The notes below the pieces were generated by a model. That model was not told the origin of the DNA, ran no database searches, and saw only the letters and a program-made list of their open reading frames with translations. Source: Stenotrophomonas geniculata ATCC 19374 = JCM 13324 (GTDB taxonomy: Bacteria > Pseudomonadota > Gammaproteobacteria > Xanthomonadales > Xanthomonadaceae). Taken from it: a DNA stretch of 64,000 nt. The translations under genes and the position numbers were made by a program. Numbering within the stretch: the first letter of the stretch is position 1; the number at the start of each line of letters is the position of its first letter. Of the stretch, positions 1 to 7,848 are shown one piece after another. The stretch is taken from positions 28,282 to 92,281 of the forward strand of contig NZ_LLXT01000097.1 in NCBI RefSeq assembly GCF_001431625.1, given 5' to 3'.

Positions 1-533
1 GCGCGCACGCCCAGCGCCTGCGCTTCCTGGTGCACCACCTGCGCGTACATGCGCAGCGCGGCGGTGGTAATCGAGGTCTCGCCGTAGCCCGCCCACGGCT
101 TGGCGTTGGCCGGGCTGCCGATCATCACGTAGCGTCGTGCGTGCACGTTGTCCTGCAGCAGCGGCAGCAGGTGACGCACCGCGTGCACGTGCGGCATCAG
201 GTCGGCCTGCATCGCGCCCAGCAGTTCATCGCCGTTGCGGTCGGTCACCCGGCCGCGACGGTAAGGACCACCCATTGCGGCGATCACGGCGGCCAGCGGA
301 CGCGGGCGATGCGCGATGCGTTCGGCCAGTGCGCGCGCCGAGCCGTCATCGCTGAGCGAACCCAGCAGCGTCTCCAGGCCCGGCTCGTCGGCGAACTGCT
401 CATGCAGCGCCGCCAGCCGGCCCGGATCGCGACCGACCACCAGCACCGGGCTGCCGGCTTCCAGCAATGCGCCAACCACGCCCTGGCCGACGGCACCGGT
501 GCCGCCGAGGACCAGGACTTCGGGCGTCAGCAT
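1..533 (-). CDS. SDR-family NAD(P)-dependent oxidoreductase (C-terminus outside window)
   Basis: The reading frame stays open to the left edge, so only about the first 177 residues are seen. The N-terminus has a Rossmann dinucleotide loop, VLGGTGAVGQGVVG, followed by an alternating beta/alpha pattern and a Tyr-containing segment (residues about 155-160, GYGETS) that could hold the SDR catalytic Tyr. The substrate cannot be told. The start is uncertain: an in-frame GTG at 542 overlaps the upstream stop as GTGA and sits 9 nt after a GGAGG, whereas ATG 533 lies further from it. Either way it is translationally linked to the small gene upstream. The family call is firm; the specific role is unknown. 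Confidence 0.75.
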   Translation of the reverse strand, partial: MLTPEVLVLGGTGAVGQGVVGALLEAGSPVLVVGRDPGRLAALHEQFADEPGLETLLGSLSDDGSARALAERIAHRPRPLAAVIAAMGGPYRRGRVTDRNGDELLGAMQADLMPHVHAVRHLLPLLQDNVHARRYVMIGSPANAKPWAGYGETSITTAALRMYAQVVHQEAQALGVR

Positions 534-538
534 CCCAT

Positions 539-766
539 TCACGGGACATTTCCTCCCAAATCCGGGATAGTCCCGATTCGACGCAGCCGGTCGCCCTTGT
601 GCGGGACCAGGCGGATGGCACCGCCACGCTGCTGACGCATGGGCGCGGTAAACTCACGAAAGTCCTTGTGTACCAAGGAACTCGGGCGGACTTCAACGGT
701 CATTGCCAGGTCCAGGCTGCTCTGGCCGGCGTTCCGGAGACGGGCAAGAATGTTGCGCAGGCTCAT
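539..766 (-). CDS. Small conserved-looking hypothetical protein (75 aa)
   Basis: I do not recognise this protein. It is a basic 75-residue frame starting MSLRNILARLRNAG, with no signal peptide, membrane segment or cysteine motif. It is supported by position: it fills the space between the divergent LysR gene and the SDR gene, and its TGA overlaps an in-frame GTG of the SDR gene (GTGA), a typical coupled operon junction. An upstream in-frame ATG at 811 would lengthen it by 15 residues, but the MSL start is better placed. The product may be a partner of the SDR protein or simply a co-transcribed accessory protein; no function is assigned. Confidence 0.5.
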   Translation of the reverse strand: MSLRNILARLRNAGQSSLDLAMTVEVRPSSLVHKDFREFTAPMRQQRGGAIRLVPHKGDRLRRIGTIPDLGGNVP

Positions 767-820
767 GGCGGACGGGCTCCAATTAACGAATGGCGCCACG
801 ATAGACCTCAAACCTTTACT

Positions 821-849
821 TGATTAGTCCTGATTAAGGGGAATAATCA
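821..849. promoter_or_regulatory. Candidate LysR-type operator (three TGATTA half-sites)
   Basis: Two direct copies of TGATTA (821-826, 831-836) are followed by the inverted copy TAATCA (844-849). The last two form an inverted repeat with a 7-nt spacer that contains the T-N11-A pattern usual for LysR-type regulators. It lies between the divergent LysR gene and the unknown/SDR pair, where such regulators usually bind. Binding is inferred. Confidence 0.5.
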
Positions 850-913
850 TCCCGCTCCCGGTCCAATCGTTCTGTCACGATTGTCCCATCCCCGACGTCC
901 AGGATCCCAGACC

Positions 914-1945
914 ATGTCCCACGATCTCAACGAGACGCTGATCTTCGTCAAAGTGGTCGAGCAAGGCAGTTTCATTGCCGCTGCCAAATCGCTCGGCCTG
1001 CCCAAGACCACGGTCAGCCGCAAGGTGCAGGAACTGGAGACGCGCCTGGGTGCGCGCCTGCTGCACCGGACCACGCGCCGCCTCGGCCTGACCGAAGCCG
1101 GTTCGATCTATCACGAACATTGCCAACGCATCGCACGCGAGCTTGAAGAAGCCGAGAGCGCAGTGAGCCAGTTGCAGTCCGGGCCGCGTGGCTGGCTGCG
1201 CTTCACTGTGCCTTACTCGATCGGCATCACCTGGATTGCGCCGCTGCTGGGCCAGTTCCATGCCCAGTATCCAGAGATCCGCCTGGACATGCATATGGGC
1301 AACGAGAAGCTGGACCTGATTGCCGGCGAAGCCGATCTGGCGCTGCGCGTGGGTGCCTTGCCCGATTCCAATCTGGTCGCGCGCAAGCTCGGCAGCCTGC
1401 GCACGCAGGTGTTCGCCAGCCCAGCCTACATCGAACGTTATGGCGAGCCGCTGCATCCGGAAGAATTGCAGTTCCATCGCATCCTGGCGATGCGCAAGCC
1501 GTACCACACCGGCAACTCGCCGCGCTTCACTTGGCAGCTGGGCGAGAACGGCGGCGAGCTGCGCGACTTCCCTGTTACCCCGCTGATGACCGCAAACGAC
1601 ATGTCTGCGCTCAATGGTGCGCTGGTGTGCGGCGAAGGCCTGCTGCTGACCGGCGACGTGATGGCCAAGCCGTTCGTTGAATCGGGCATGGTGCGCCGCG
1701 TGCTGGCCGGCTGGACCGGCCCGGAAGTGGACTTCAACGCCGTGTTCGCCGGTGGCCGCCTGGTCTCGCCGAAGGTGCGTGCGTTCGTCGACTTCCTGGT
1801 CGAGAAGCTCAACTTCGACGCCAACTACATGCTGGCGCAATGCCCGGGCGCGAAGCTGGCACAGCAGCAGAAAGAAAAGGAAGACGCTGCGCTGGAAAGC
1901 AGCGGCAAGCGGATCCTGGAGAAGGTGGCCGCCTCGGCGGCATGA
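914..1945 (+). CDS. LysR-family transcriptional regulator
   Basis: This is a 343-residue LTTR of usual length. The N-terminal winged helix-turn-helix spans residues about 5-62 (FVKVVEQGSFIAAAKSLGLP, then TTVSRKVQELETRLG). A periplasmic-binding-protein-like effector domain follows to about residue 290, and then an Ala/Lys/Glu-rich tail. I chose the ATG at 914, which places the helix-turn-helix at the family's normal distance from the start; a frame extension to 881 adds 11 atypical residues. It is transcribed away from a small unknown gene and an SDR oxidoreductase, with TGATTA repeats between, so control of that pair and of itself is likely. The ligand is unknown. Confidence 0.9.
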   Translation: MSHDLNETLIFVKVVEQGSFIAAAKSLGLPKTTVSRKVQELETRLGARLLHRTTRRLGLTEAGSIYHEHCQRIARELEEAESAVSQLQSGPRGWLRFTVPYSIGITWIAPLLGQFHAQYPEIRLDMHMGNEKLDLIAGEADLALRVGALPDSNLVARKLGSLRTQVFASPAYIERYGEPLHPEELQFHRILAMRKPYHTGNSPRFTWQLGENGGELRDFPVTPLMTANDMSALNGALVCGEGLLLTGDVMAKPFVESGMVRRVLAGWTGPEVDFNAVFAGGRLVSPKVRAFVDFLVEKLNFDANYMLAQCPGAKLAQQQKEKEDAALESSGKRILEKVAASAA

Positions 1946-1953
1946 CCGAGGGT

Positions 1954-2338
1954 ATCCACGCATGGCGTAGATCTACCCGAGCGCGCGATGCCGCTTTCTG
2001 TAGCGTCGAAGGTAGCGGCAGGAGCCGCTACCAACGTCGCTTGCGACGGCCCGACGGGTGCCGGTCAGGACGACCGGCATAGCCATGCTCGACTGCCTTT
2101 CGAACGGCGCCGACCAAAGTTGGCATCTACCAGAAGAGGTAGCCGAGCGTGGCTCGGCTCTACAGGCGCTATCGGCGTGCCGAGCAATGCTCGGCACCCA
2201 CAAAAATGCCGCCTGCAAGGGCGGCATTTTCGTTCCGGCTGCGCCGGGCTTCCGGTAGATGCCGACCTTGGTCGGCGCCGTTCGGAGAAGCCGCGAACGG
2301 GAACGCTATCGGCGTGCCGAGCAAGCTCGGCACCTACA
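1954..2338. repeat. Cluster of SMAG-type GTAG palindromes
   Basis: The 458-bp gap between the LysR gene and the OmpA-like gene is filled with short palindromes of the SMAG type known in S. maltophilia. They lie at about 1954-1976, 2109-2130, 2139-2163 (GTAGCCGAGC stem), 2177-2197, 2255-2276 and 2314-2337, and most are bounded by GTAG or CTAC. Two terminator-like hairpins and a direct duplication of about 79 bp (2168-2248 and 2305-2383) are interleaved with them. No gene is seen. Confidence 0.75.
2202..2230. terminator. Bidirectional intrinsic terminator, copy 1
   Basis: AAAAATGCCGCC and GGCGGCATTTT form a 10-12 bp stem around a TGCAAG loop, with A and T runs on the two sides. It lies between the convergent LysR and OmpA-like genes and can serve both. 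A near-identical copy follows 136 bp downstream. Confidence 0.7.
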
Positions 2339-2364
2339 AAAATGCCGCCTGCAAGGGCGGCATT
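2338..2364. terminator. Bidirectional intrinsic terminator, copy 2
   Basis: This has the same ATGCCGCC / GGCGGCAT stem and TGCAAG loop as the copy at 2202-2230, within a duplicated block of about 79 bp. It sits 40 bp after the stop of the OmpA-like gene on the minus strand and probably ends that transcript. Confidence 0.7.
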
Positions 2365-2403
2365 TCCGTTCCGGCTGCGCCGGAATCGCAATAACGCTAC
2401 GCG

Positions 2404-3099
2404 TTATTGCTTGAGCGGAATCACACGGATTTCGACACGGCGGTTCTTGGCGCGGCCGGCGTCGGTGCTGTTGTCGGCAATCGGGTACGACTTGCCGGCG
2501 CCCAGCGTTTCGATACGCACGCTCTGCACGCCCTGGCCGATCAGGTACTGCGCGACCGAGTCGGCACGTTCCTTCGACAGGCGGTTGTTGACCGCGTCGC
2601 TGCCGATGCTGTCGGTGTGGCCGACCACTTCGATCATGGTCTGGTTGTAGTCACGCAGAGTGCCTGCGACGCCGTTGAGCGAACCATAGAACTGCGGCTT
2701 CAGGGTCGACTTGCCGAAATCGAAGGTGATGCCGTCCGGCAGGTTCAGCATGATGTTGTCGCCCTGGCGCTGCACATCGATGCCGGTATTGGCGGTGCGC
2801 TCGCGCAGTGCGCGTTCCTGGCGATCCTGGTACTGGCCGACCGCGGCGCCGCTGAGCGCGCCGATACCAGCACCAATCAGGGCATGCTGGCGGCGCTCGG
2901 TGGCGCTGTCGCCGGTCAGCAGGCCGGCGGCCACGCCGATGGCGGTACCGATCAGGGCGTTGCGGCCGGTGCGGTTCTGCTGCTCGGTCGGGTTGCCGTA
3001 CTGGTCACTCTGTACGTAGGAGCCGCCGGTGGCGCAGGCCGACAGGACGGCCGCACTCATCAGGGCCAATGCGACGTTGCGGGTGGTGTTGCGGATCAT
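2404..3099 (-). CDS. OmpA-family outer membrane lipoprotein (YiaD-like)
   Basis: The 231-residue precursor has a signal peptide with lipobox LSAC (Cys about 22). A Gly-rich, glycine-zipper-like hydrophobic region (about residues 43-90, LIGTAIGVAAGLLTG and LIGAGIGALSGAAVG) follows, and then a C-terminal OmpA peptidoglycan-binding domain (about 115-231). That domain carries TFDFGKSTLKP, the VVGHTDSIGSD motif and NRRVEIRV. The arrangement matches YiaD-type lipoproteins anchored in the outer membrane and bound to peptidoglycan. The start at ATG 3099 has AAGGAG 7-8 nt upstream; an in-frame extension to 3189 would put 30 non-signal residues first. It is monocistronic and convergent with the LysR gene. 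Confidence 0.9.
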   Translation of the reverse strand: MIRNTTRNVALALMSAAVLSACATGGSYVQSDQYGNPTEQQNRTGRNALIGTAIGVAAGLLTGDSATERRQHALIGAGIGALSGAAVGQYQDRQERALRERTANTGIDVQRQGDNIMLNLPDGITFDFGKSTLKPQFYGSLNGVAGTLRDYNQTMIEVVGHTDSIGSDAVNNRLSKERADSVAQYLIGQGVQSVRIETLGAGKSYPIADNSTDAGRAKNRRVEIRVIPLKQ

Positions 3100-3238
3100 G
3101 AGGTTCTCCTTGGTTTCCGGTTGGCCGGCGGCCTGCGGGCGCAAAGAGAATAAACAGCCCGATGCGATGCCGGAATGATGATCGGGCACGCCGACAGGGC
3201 CGCGTTCAGCTAACTGACCGGATCACTCAACCCGCACT

Positions 3239-4654
3239 TTACCCCGCTCCTGACTGCCGGTAGGCAGCCAGCGCGGCATCGCGGCCAGCCGCCAGATCCA
3301 CCAGCGGCGTACGCGGATAGCCCGGGGCATGCGCCGCCAGCAACTGTGGATGCTGCCACGGCGCGAAGCGCGCCTTCACCGGCAGCGCCGCCAGTTCGGG
3401 CACCCAGCGGCTGATGTAGCGGGCCTGCGGGTCGAACTTCTCGGCCTGGGTGACCGGGTTGAACACGCGGAAGTACGGTGCGGCATCGGCGCCGGTCCCG
3501 GCCACCCATTGCCAGCCCATCGTGTTGTTGGCCAGGTCGGCATCGACCAGGGTGTCCCAGAACCAGCGCGCGCCGTGAAGCCAGTGCGCACGCAGGTGCT
3601 TGCACAGGTAGCTGGCAACGATCATCCGCACCCGGTTGTGCATGTAGCCGGTGTGCCACAGCTCGCGCAGGCCGGCGTCGACGATCGGCACGCCGGTGTT
3701 GCCGCGCTGCCAGTCGTGCAGCTGCGCGTCACTGGGCGTTGCCCATGGGAAGCGATCGAAACGGGGGTTGAGGTTGTCGGTCGGCGTCTTCGGGAAGTGA
3801 TGCAGCAGGTGGTAAGCGAAGTCACGCCAGCCCAGCTGGCGCAGGTAGCCGTCGATGTCGGCGTCGGTGCCGGCACTACGCAGCCCTTCCAGCGCATGGG
3901 CAATCCGCCAGGGGGCGATTTCGCCGAAATGCAGGTGCGGTGACAGCCGCGAGGTACCGACACGGTCCGGCAGGTCCCGCTGCTCGCGATACCCGCGCAG
4001 GGCACCATCTTCAAAGACGGACAGTGCTTCCAGCGCACCGGCTTCACCCGGCTGCCAGTGTTCCCAGAAGCCGGTATCCCAGTCCAGCGTCGGTGCCAGC
4101 TGGAGATCATCCAGTGCGAGGCTGTCGACCGCGTGTGCCGCCAGTGCCTTCGGTGCGGCCTGCAGCGAAGGCAGGCGCCAATGACTGAGTACGTTGCGCC
4201 AGTACGGCGTAAATACCTTGTACGGCTGGCCCTGCTGGGTGGCGATGTCCCAAGGCTCGAACAACAGGCTGCCATTGCAGCTGTGCGTGTCGATGCCCTG
4301 CTCGCGCAGCATGCGCTTGATGGTGGCGTCGCGTGGCTGGGTGGCCGGTTCGTATTTGCGGTTCCAGTAGACCGCCCCGGCGCCGGTCTGCTCGATCAGC
4401 AACTGCAGGGCCGGCAGGCTGTCACCACTGTGCAGCACCAGCGAGGAACCCCGCGTGCGCAGGTCCGCATCCAGCGCGGCCAGTGAACGGTGGCGCCACG
4501 CATCGGAGGCGGCACCCGGCGCCCACCCGCCTTCTTCGTGCGGCGCATGGATGTAGACCGGCACCACGTCGTGACCGGCATCCAGCGCGGCCTGCAGGGC
4601 CGGATTGTCCTGCAGCCGCAGATCACGGCGGAACCATACCAACGCTACCGACAC
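3239..4654 (-). CDS. phrB: Deoxyribodipyrimidine photolyase
   Basis: This is a cryptochrome/photolyase-family enzyme of about 471 residues that repairs UV-induced cyclobutane pyrimidine dimers using FAD and blue light. The N-terminal antenna domain begins VALVWFRRDLRLQDN. The C-terminal FAD domain contains TSRLSPHLHFGEI, the WRDFAYHLLHHFP stretch, the MHNRVRMIVASYLCKHL motif and DADLANNTMGWQWVAGTG, a typical class I CPD signature. There is no ATG near the conserved start. GTG 4654 lies 8 nt after GAAGG, and GTG 4660 is the alternative. It lies upstream of nothing obviously co-regulated and has no SOS box that I can see. Confidence 0.93.
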   Translation of the reverse strand: MSVALVWFRRDLRLQDNPALQAALDAGHDVVPVYIHAPHEEGGWAPGAASDAWRHRSLAALDADLRTRGSSLVLHSGDSLPALQLLIEQTGAGAVYWNRKYEPATQPRDATIKRMLREQGIDTHSCNGSLLFEPWDIATQQGQPYKVFTPYWRNVLSHWRLPSLQAAPKALAAHAVDSLALDDLQLAPTLDWDTGFWEHWQPGEAGALEALSVFEDGALRGYREQRDLPDRVGTSRLSPHLHFGEIAPWRIAHALEGLRSAGTDADIDGYLRQLGWRDFAYHLLHHFPKTPTDNLNPRFDRFPWATPSDAQLHDWQRGNTGVPIVDAGLRELWHTGYMHNRVRMIVASYLCKHLRAHWLHGARWFWDTLVDADLANNTMGWQWVAGTGADAAPYFRVFNPVTQAEKFDPQARYISRWVPELAALPVKARFAPWQHPQLLAAHAPGYPRTPLVDLAAGRDAALAAYRQSGAG

Positions 4655-4724
4655 AGGCACTGCCTTCGTTGTGGAAGGCGCACATGATAGCCAGCGGTGG
4701 TGAAGGAGATGCGCGCGCCCGGCC

Positions 4725-4747
4725 ATCCATGCATGGCGTGGGTCTAC
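4725..4747. repeat. SMAG-type palindrome overlapping the ppa stop codon
   Basis: ATCCATGCATGGCGTGGGTC ends in CTAC, which reads GTAG on the minus strand. The TAG of this GTAG (4744-4746) is the stop codon of the pyrophosphatase gene, so the repeat abuts and terminates the reading frame. Confidence 0.65.
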
Positions 4748-5358
4748 TGCTTGAATCGCTCCATCGCTTCACTGATCAGCCCGCGCGCCTCGGCGGCGTT
4801 GCCCCAACCGTTGAGCTGCACCGGGTTGCGCCCGGCCGGCAGCTCCTTGTAGACCCGGAAGAAGGCCTCGATGCGCTGCCGTTCGGTCTCCGGCAGATCG
4901 GCCAGATCGCGGATGTTGGCGTAGCTCGGATCAACCTTGTCGGTGGGCACCCCGATGATCTTCTCGTCGTGCTCGCCGCCGTCGATCATCTTCAGGTAGC
5001 CGATCGGCCGGAAGCGCACGATCACGCCCGGATGCAGCGGTTCGCGGGTCAGCACCAGTGCATCCAGCGGATCGTTGTCACCGGCCAGGGTGCGCGGCAT
5101 CGAACCGTAGTTGGCCGGATAGGCGACCGGCATCGACTGGAAGCGGTCCACATGGACCAGGCCATCGTCCTTGATCTCGTACTTGGTGAAGCTGCCGGCC
5201 GGAATCTCCACCGCCAGATTCACCTCCTGCGGGGCCTGCTTCGGCTGCGCCACCAGGAACGGATGCAGCACGGTATCGGCGGCGGTCACTGCACTGGCCA
5301 GCAACAGCAGGGCGGCGCCGATGGCAGCGAGCGGAAGGATGCGACGGGGCGTGGTCAT
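4744..5358 (-). CDS. ppa: Exported inorganic pyrophosphatase
   Basis: This 204-residue family I soluble pyrophosphatase hydrolyses PPi to two phosphates. The catalytic core is clear: AVEIPAGSFTKYEIKDDG, YPANYGSMPRTLAGDNDPLDALVL (acidic Mg2+-binding cluster), GVIVRFRPIG and DGGEHDEKIIGVP. Unlike the usual cytoplasmic enzyme, it begins with a hydrophobic signal sequence (residues about 8-26, ending VTAAD), so periplasmic location is inferred. ATG 5358 has GAGG 8 nt upstream. It starts 10 bp after the phosphatase stop and is the last gene of the receptor-phytase-phosphatase run, consistent with a phosphate-recovery role. Confidence 0.9.
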   Translation of the reverse strand: MTTPRRILPLAAIGAALLLLASAVTAADTVLHPFLVAQPKQAPQEVNLAVEIPAGSFTKYEIKDDGLVHVDRFQSMPVAYPANYGSMPRTLAGDNDPLDALVLTREPLHPGVIVRFRPIGYLKMIDGGEHDEKIIGVPTDKVDPSYANIRDLADLPETERQRIEAFFRVYKELPAGRNPVQLNGWGNAAEARGLISEAMERFKQ

Positions 5359-5368
5359 CGGTGCGTCC

Positions 5369-6736
5369 TCATTCCCAGCAGCGGTCGGCACGACCCTTGG
5401 CAGTCTGCGCGCGCGGGCAGTCACGCGGCGTGATGCGGCCTTCGGTCAGCTCCGTGCGCTGCTTGCCACCCTTGGCATCACGGCGCAGTTCGAAGGCATC
5501 GTAGAGACGGCCAGTCACGGTGCGTGCTTCATAGCGCAGGTGCTGCGGATCGATGTTCAACACCTGGAACAACTGGGTGTCTTCGGCCACCGGGTCCATC
5601 GTCCTGCGCGCTTCGTCGGAAAGGCGATACTGCTTCGGCCCCGCCACGGTGACCACATACTGCGGCGTCGCGGCCTGCCCTTCACCACGGCGACCATAGG
5701 TGTGATCGTGGCCCTGCAGCACCAGGTCGACGTTATGGCGGCGTACCACCGGCAGCAGCACGTCACGCAACGCGGCGTTCTCGCGTCCTTCGCGCGGCGA
5801 GTAGAACGGCTGGTGCAGCAGCACGATGGTCCACGGCTGCGGATTTCCGCCCAGTACCTTGTCCAGCCACTGTGCCTGTGCCTTGGCGGTGCCCAGGTCG
5901 AGCGCCGAAGTGCCATCGACTACGGCCACGCGCACGCCCTGCGCATCGAACCAGTAGCTGGTCTGCTGCGCGGCGCTGGCGCCATTGCCCGGCAGCGCAA
6001 ACGTCACCGGCCAATGCTTGCCCAGCACGCGGCGTTCCTGCGGGGTGTCCTCGAACTCCTCGAAATACTCGTGGTTGCCGATGGCCGGGGCCACCAGGGT
6101 TTCCTGCGCCAGCCAGCTGGTCGCAGCAAACCACTCGCCCCACTCGCTGTCATCCATGTTGTCGCCGCCGCTGACCAGGTCGCCGGCAAACAGGCTCATG
6201 CGCGCCTGCGGTGCGGCCTTCTGCGCGGCGCGCACTACCCGGCTGACATGGCTGACGTTCTTGTTCTGGGTATCACCGAAGTACAGCAGGGTCAGCGGCT
6301 GGTCGGCCGCGGCCAGTGTGCGCAACTGGTTCCAGGCGCTCCAGCTGCCGTTGCCCTGCACGCGGTAGACGTACTGGGTATCCGGCTGCAGGCCGCTGAT
6401 GTCGGCGCGATGATGATGCGACAGACCATTCTCGGTCTGTAGCGAACGGGTCGTTGCGCGCACCTGGCGGATGCCCTCGATGGCCGGCGAATCTCCGGCG
6501 AGGGCAATCTCCAGCAGCGGTGCCTGCACGCTGCCGTCGGTACGCCAGGCGACAGCGAATCCATGGCTGGGATCGACCGCCGGCGAGGCGACGATGCGGT
6601 CAGGTACCGTCGTTGCTGCGTAGTGGCGGCTGCCCGCCGGCACCTGGGTATTCGGTTCGGCCGCTGCGAACGACAATGACGGCAACGCCAGCAGCAAGCT
6701 CAGCGCCAGCGTACGCATCACGCAGTGCCCGCTCAT
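5369..6736 (-). CDS. Purple-acid-phosphatase-like metallophosphoesterase, secreted
   Basis: The 455-residue precursor has a signal peptide (MRTLALSLLLALPSLSFAAA). A fibronectin-III-like purple acid phosphatase N-domain (about residues 45-145) comes next, followed by a calcineurin-like phosphoesterase domain. The metal-binding blocks are in order: LLYFGDTQ, LFAGDLVSGGDN, IGNHEY, LLHQPFYS and QGHDHTYGR. It should hydrolyse phosphomonoesters in the periplasm or outside. The ATG at 6736 overlaps the upstream phytase-like gene's stop as ATGA, giving tight coupling; a second ATG at 6718 fits the signal peptide alone. Substrate range is inferred only. Confidence 0.88.
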   Translation of the reverse strand: MSGHCVMRTLALSLLLALPSLSFAAAEPNTQVPAGSRHYAATTVPDRIVASPAVDPSHGFAVAWRTDGSVQAPLLEIALAGDSPAIEGIRQVRATTRSLQTENGLSHHHRADISGLQPDTQYVYRVQGNGSWSAWNQLRTLAAADQPLTLLYFGDTQNKNVSHVSRVVRAAQKAAPQARMSLFAGDLVSGGDNMDDSEWGEWFAATSWLAQETLVAPAIGNHEYFEEFEDTPQERRVLGKHWPVTFALPGNGASAAQQTSYWFDAQGVRVAVVDGTSALDLGTAKAQAQWLDKVLGGNPQPWTIVLLHQPFYSPREGRENAALRDVLLPVVRRHNVDLVLQGHDHTYGRRGEGQAATPQYVVTVAGPKQYRLSDEARRTMDPVAEDTQLFQVLNIDPQHLRYEARTVTGRLYDAFELRRDAKGGKQRTELTEGRITPRDCPRAQTAKGRADRCWE

Positions 6737-7848
6737 GCGCCACACTCCAGCGGCAGCGCCAACTGCTTGGCGATGCTCTCCCAGTCGAACGCAACCACGC
6801 CCTGGTCGTCGTGCACGGCATACAGCGCACCGTGCGGGAAGCGCGCGCTGGGTTGCTGCATCATCCAGATGCCATCGGTGTTGGCCACGGTATTGCCCTG
6901 GAACGCACCGACCGGCTTCAGCGTATGCCGGTCGAACAGGTGGAACACGCTGCGCTGCTTGCCCTGTTCGGTAGTGATCCACCAGCCGTCCTTGCCACAG
7001 GTGCGCAGGGTCACGCCTTCGGCCTGGGCCTTGAACACGTCGCGACCGAAGGTGGTACCGGTGAAGCGACCTGACAGGGTGTAGACCTTGAACTCGCTGG
7101 CGTAGCTCTCGTCCTCTTCGGCAATCAGCAGGCGGTCGTTATCCGGGTCGCCCCAGATCGATTCGACTACGCGTAGTGCACCGGCTTCGCTGGTGTCACC
7201 GATGCTGGCGACGAGCTTCGCCTCGACCTTCGCACCATCGCGGGTCACGTGATACTGGCGCACGCGCTTGTCCAGCTCGGCCAGCGGCGGCAGGATGTCA
7301 CGGCCCTGCGCATCCTCGCCGTTGTCCCAGGAGTCGGTGACGTAGACGCTGTAGCCATCGGCGCGGCGGTCTACCCACAGCCCGTACGGCTTGCGCAGGT
7401 CCTCCGCAGCGAACGTCGCCAGCGGTGCGAAGTCCGGCAGGCTCAATACCTGCACGCGATGATTGTCGCGCTCCACGATCCACAGCAGATCGTCGATCAC
7501 CGCGATGCCGTTTGGGCGGTCGAACTGCCCCGGTGCGGTGCCGCTGCTGCCCACGTCACGCAGGTGCTGGCCGGTGCTGCCGTCGTAGACCACCAGCTTG
7601 TCGGTGGCCTTTGCGGTGGCGATCAGCCACAGCCTGCCATCCGGAGCTCGCCAGGCCGCAGGCGAGTCGATGTTGTCAGCCGGGGTCATCGGCGAAAGGA
7701 AGGCCTCGGCGATGGTGGTCACCGCTCGCTCGCCGCTGGCCTTCGCTGACGTCGCGGCCATGGCGGGGTCATTGCCGGTGGCCGGCGTGCAGCCGGCAGC
7801 CAGCGCTACCGCCAGCGCGGTGGCCAAGGCAGTGATGCGACGCCCCAT
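6733..7848 (-). CDS. Phytase-like beta-propeller lipoprotein
   Basis: This is a 371-residue precursor with lipobox LAAGC (Cys about 20). The rest reads as a beta-propeller of the 3-phytase (BPP) type, with repeated WLIATAKATDKLVVYD, GQFDRPNGIAVIDDLLWIVERDNHRVQVL, KPYGLWVDRRADGYSVYVTDSW, LLIAEEDES, EGVTLRTCGKDGWWITTEQG and NTDGIWMM. Such enzymes release phosphate from phytate using Ca2+. The ATG at 7848 overlaps the TonB-receptor stop (TGATG), and the gene ends ATGA into the phosphatase. Phytase activity is inferred from the family; other propeller esterases or lactonases remain possible. Confidence 0.8.
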   Translation of the reverse strand: MGRRITALATALAVALAAGCTPATGNDPAMAATSAKASGERAVTTIAEAFLSPMTPADNIDSPAAWRAPDGRLWLIATAKATDKLVVYDGSTGQHLRDVGSSGTAPGQFDRPNGIAVIDDLLWIVERDNHRVQVLSLPDFAPLATFAAEDLRKPYGLWVDRRADGYSVYVTDSWDNGEDAQGRDILPPLAELDKRVRQYHVTRDGAKVEAKLVASIGDTSEAGALRVVESIWGDPDNDRLLIAEEDESYASEFKVYTLSGRFTGTTFGRDVFKAQAEGVTLRTCGKDGWWITTEQGKQRSVFHLFDRHTLKPVGAFQGNTVANTDGIWMMQQPSARFPHGALYAVHDDQGVVAFDWESIAKQLALPLECGA

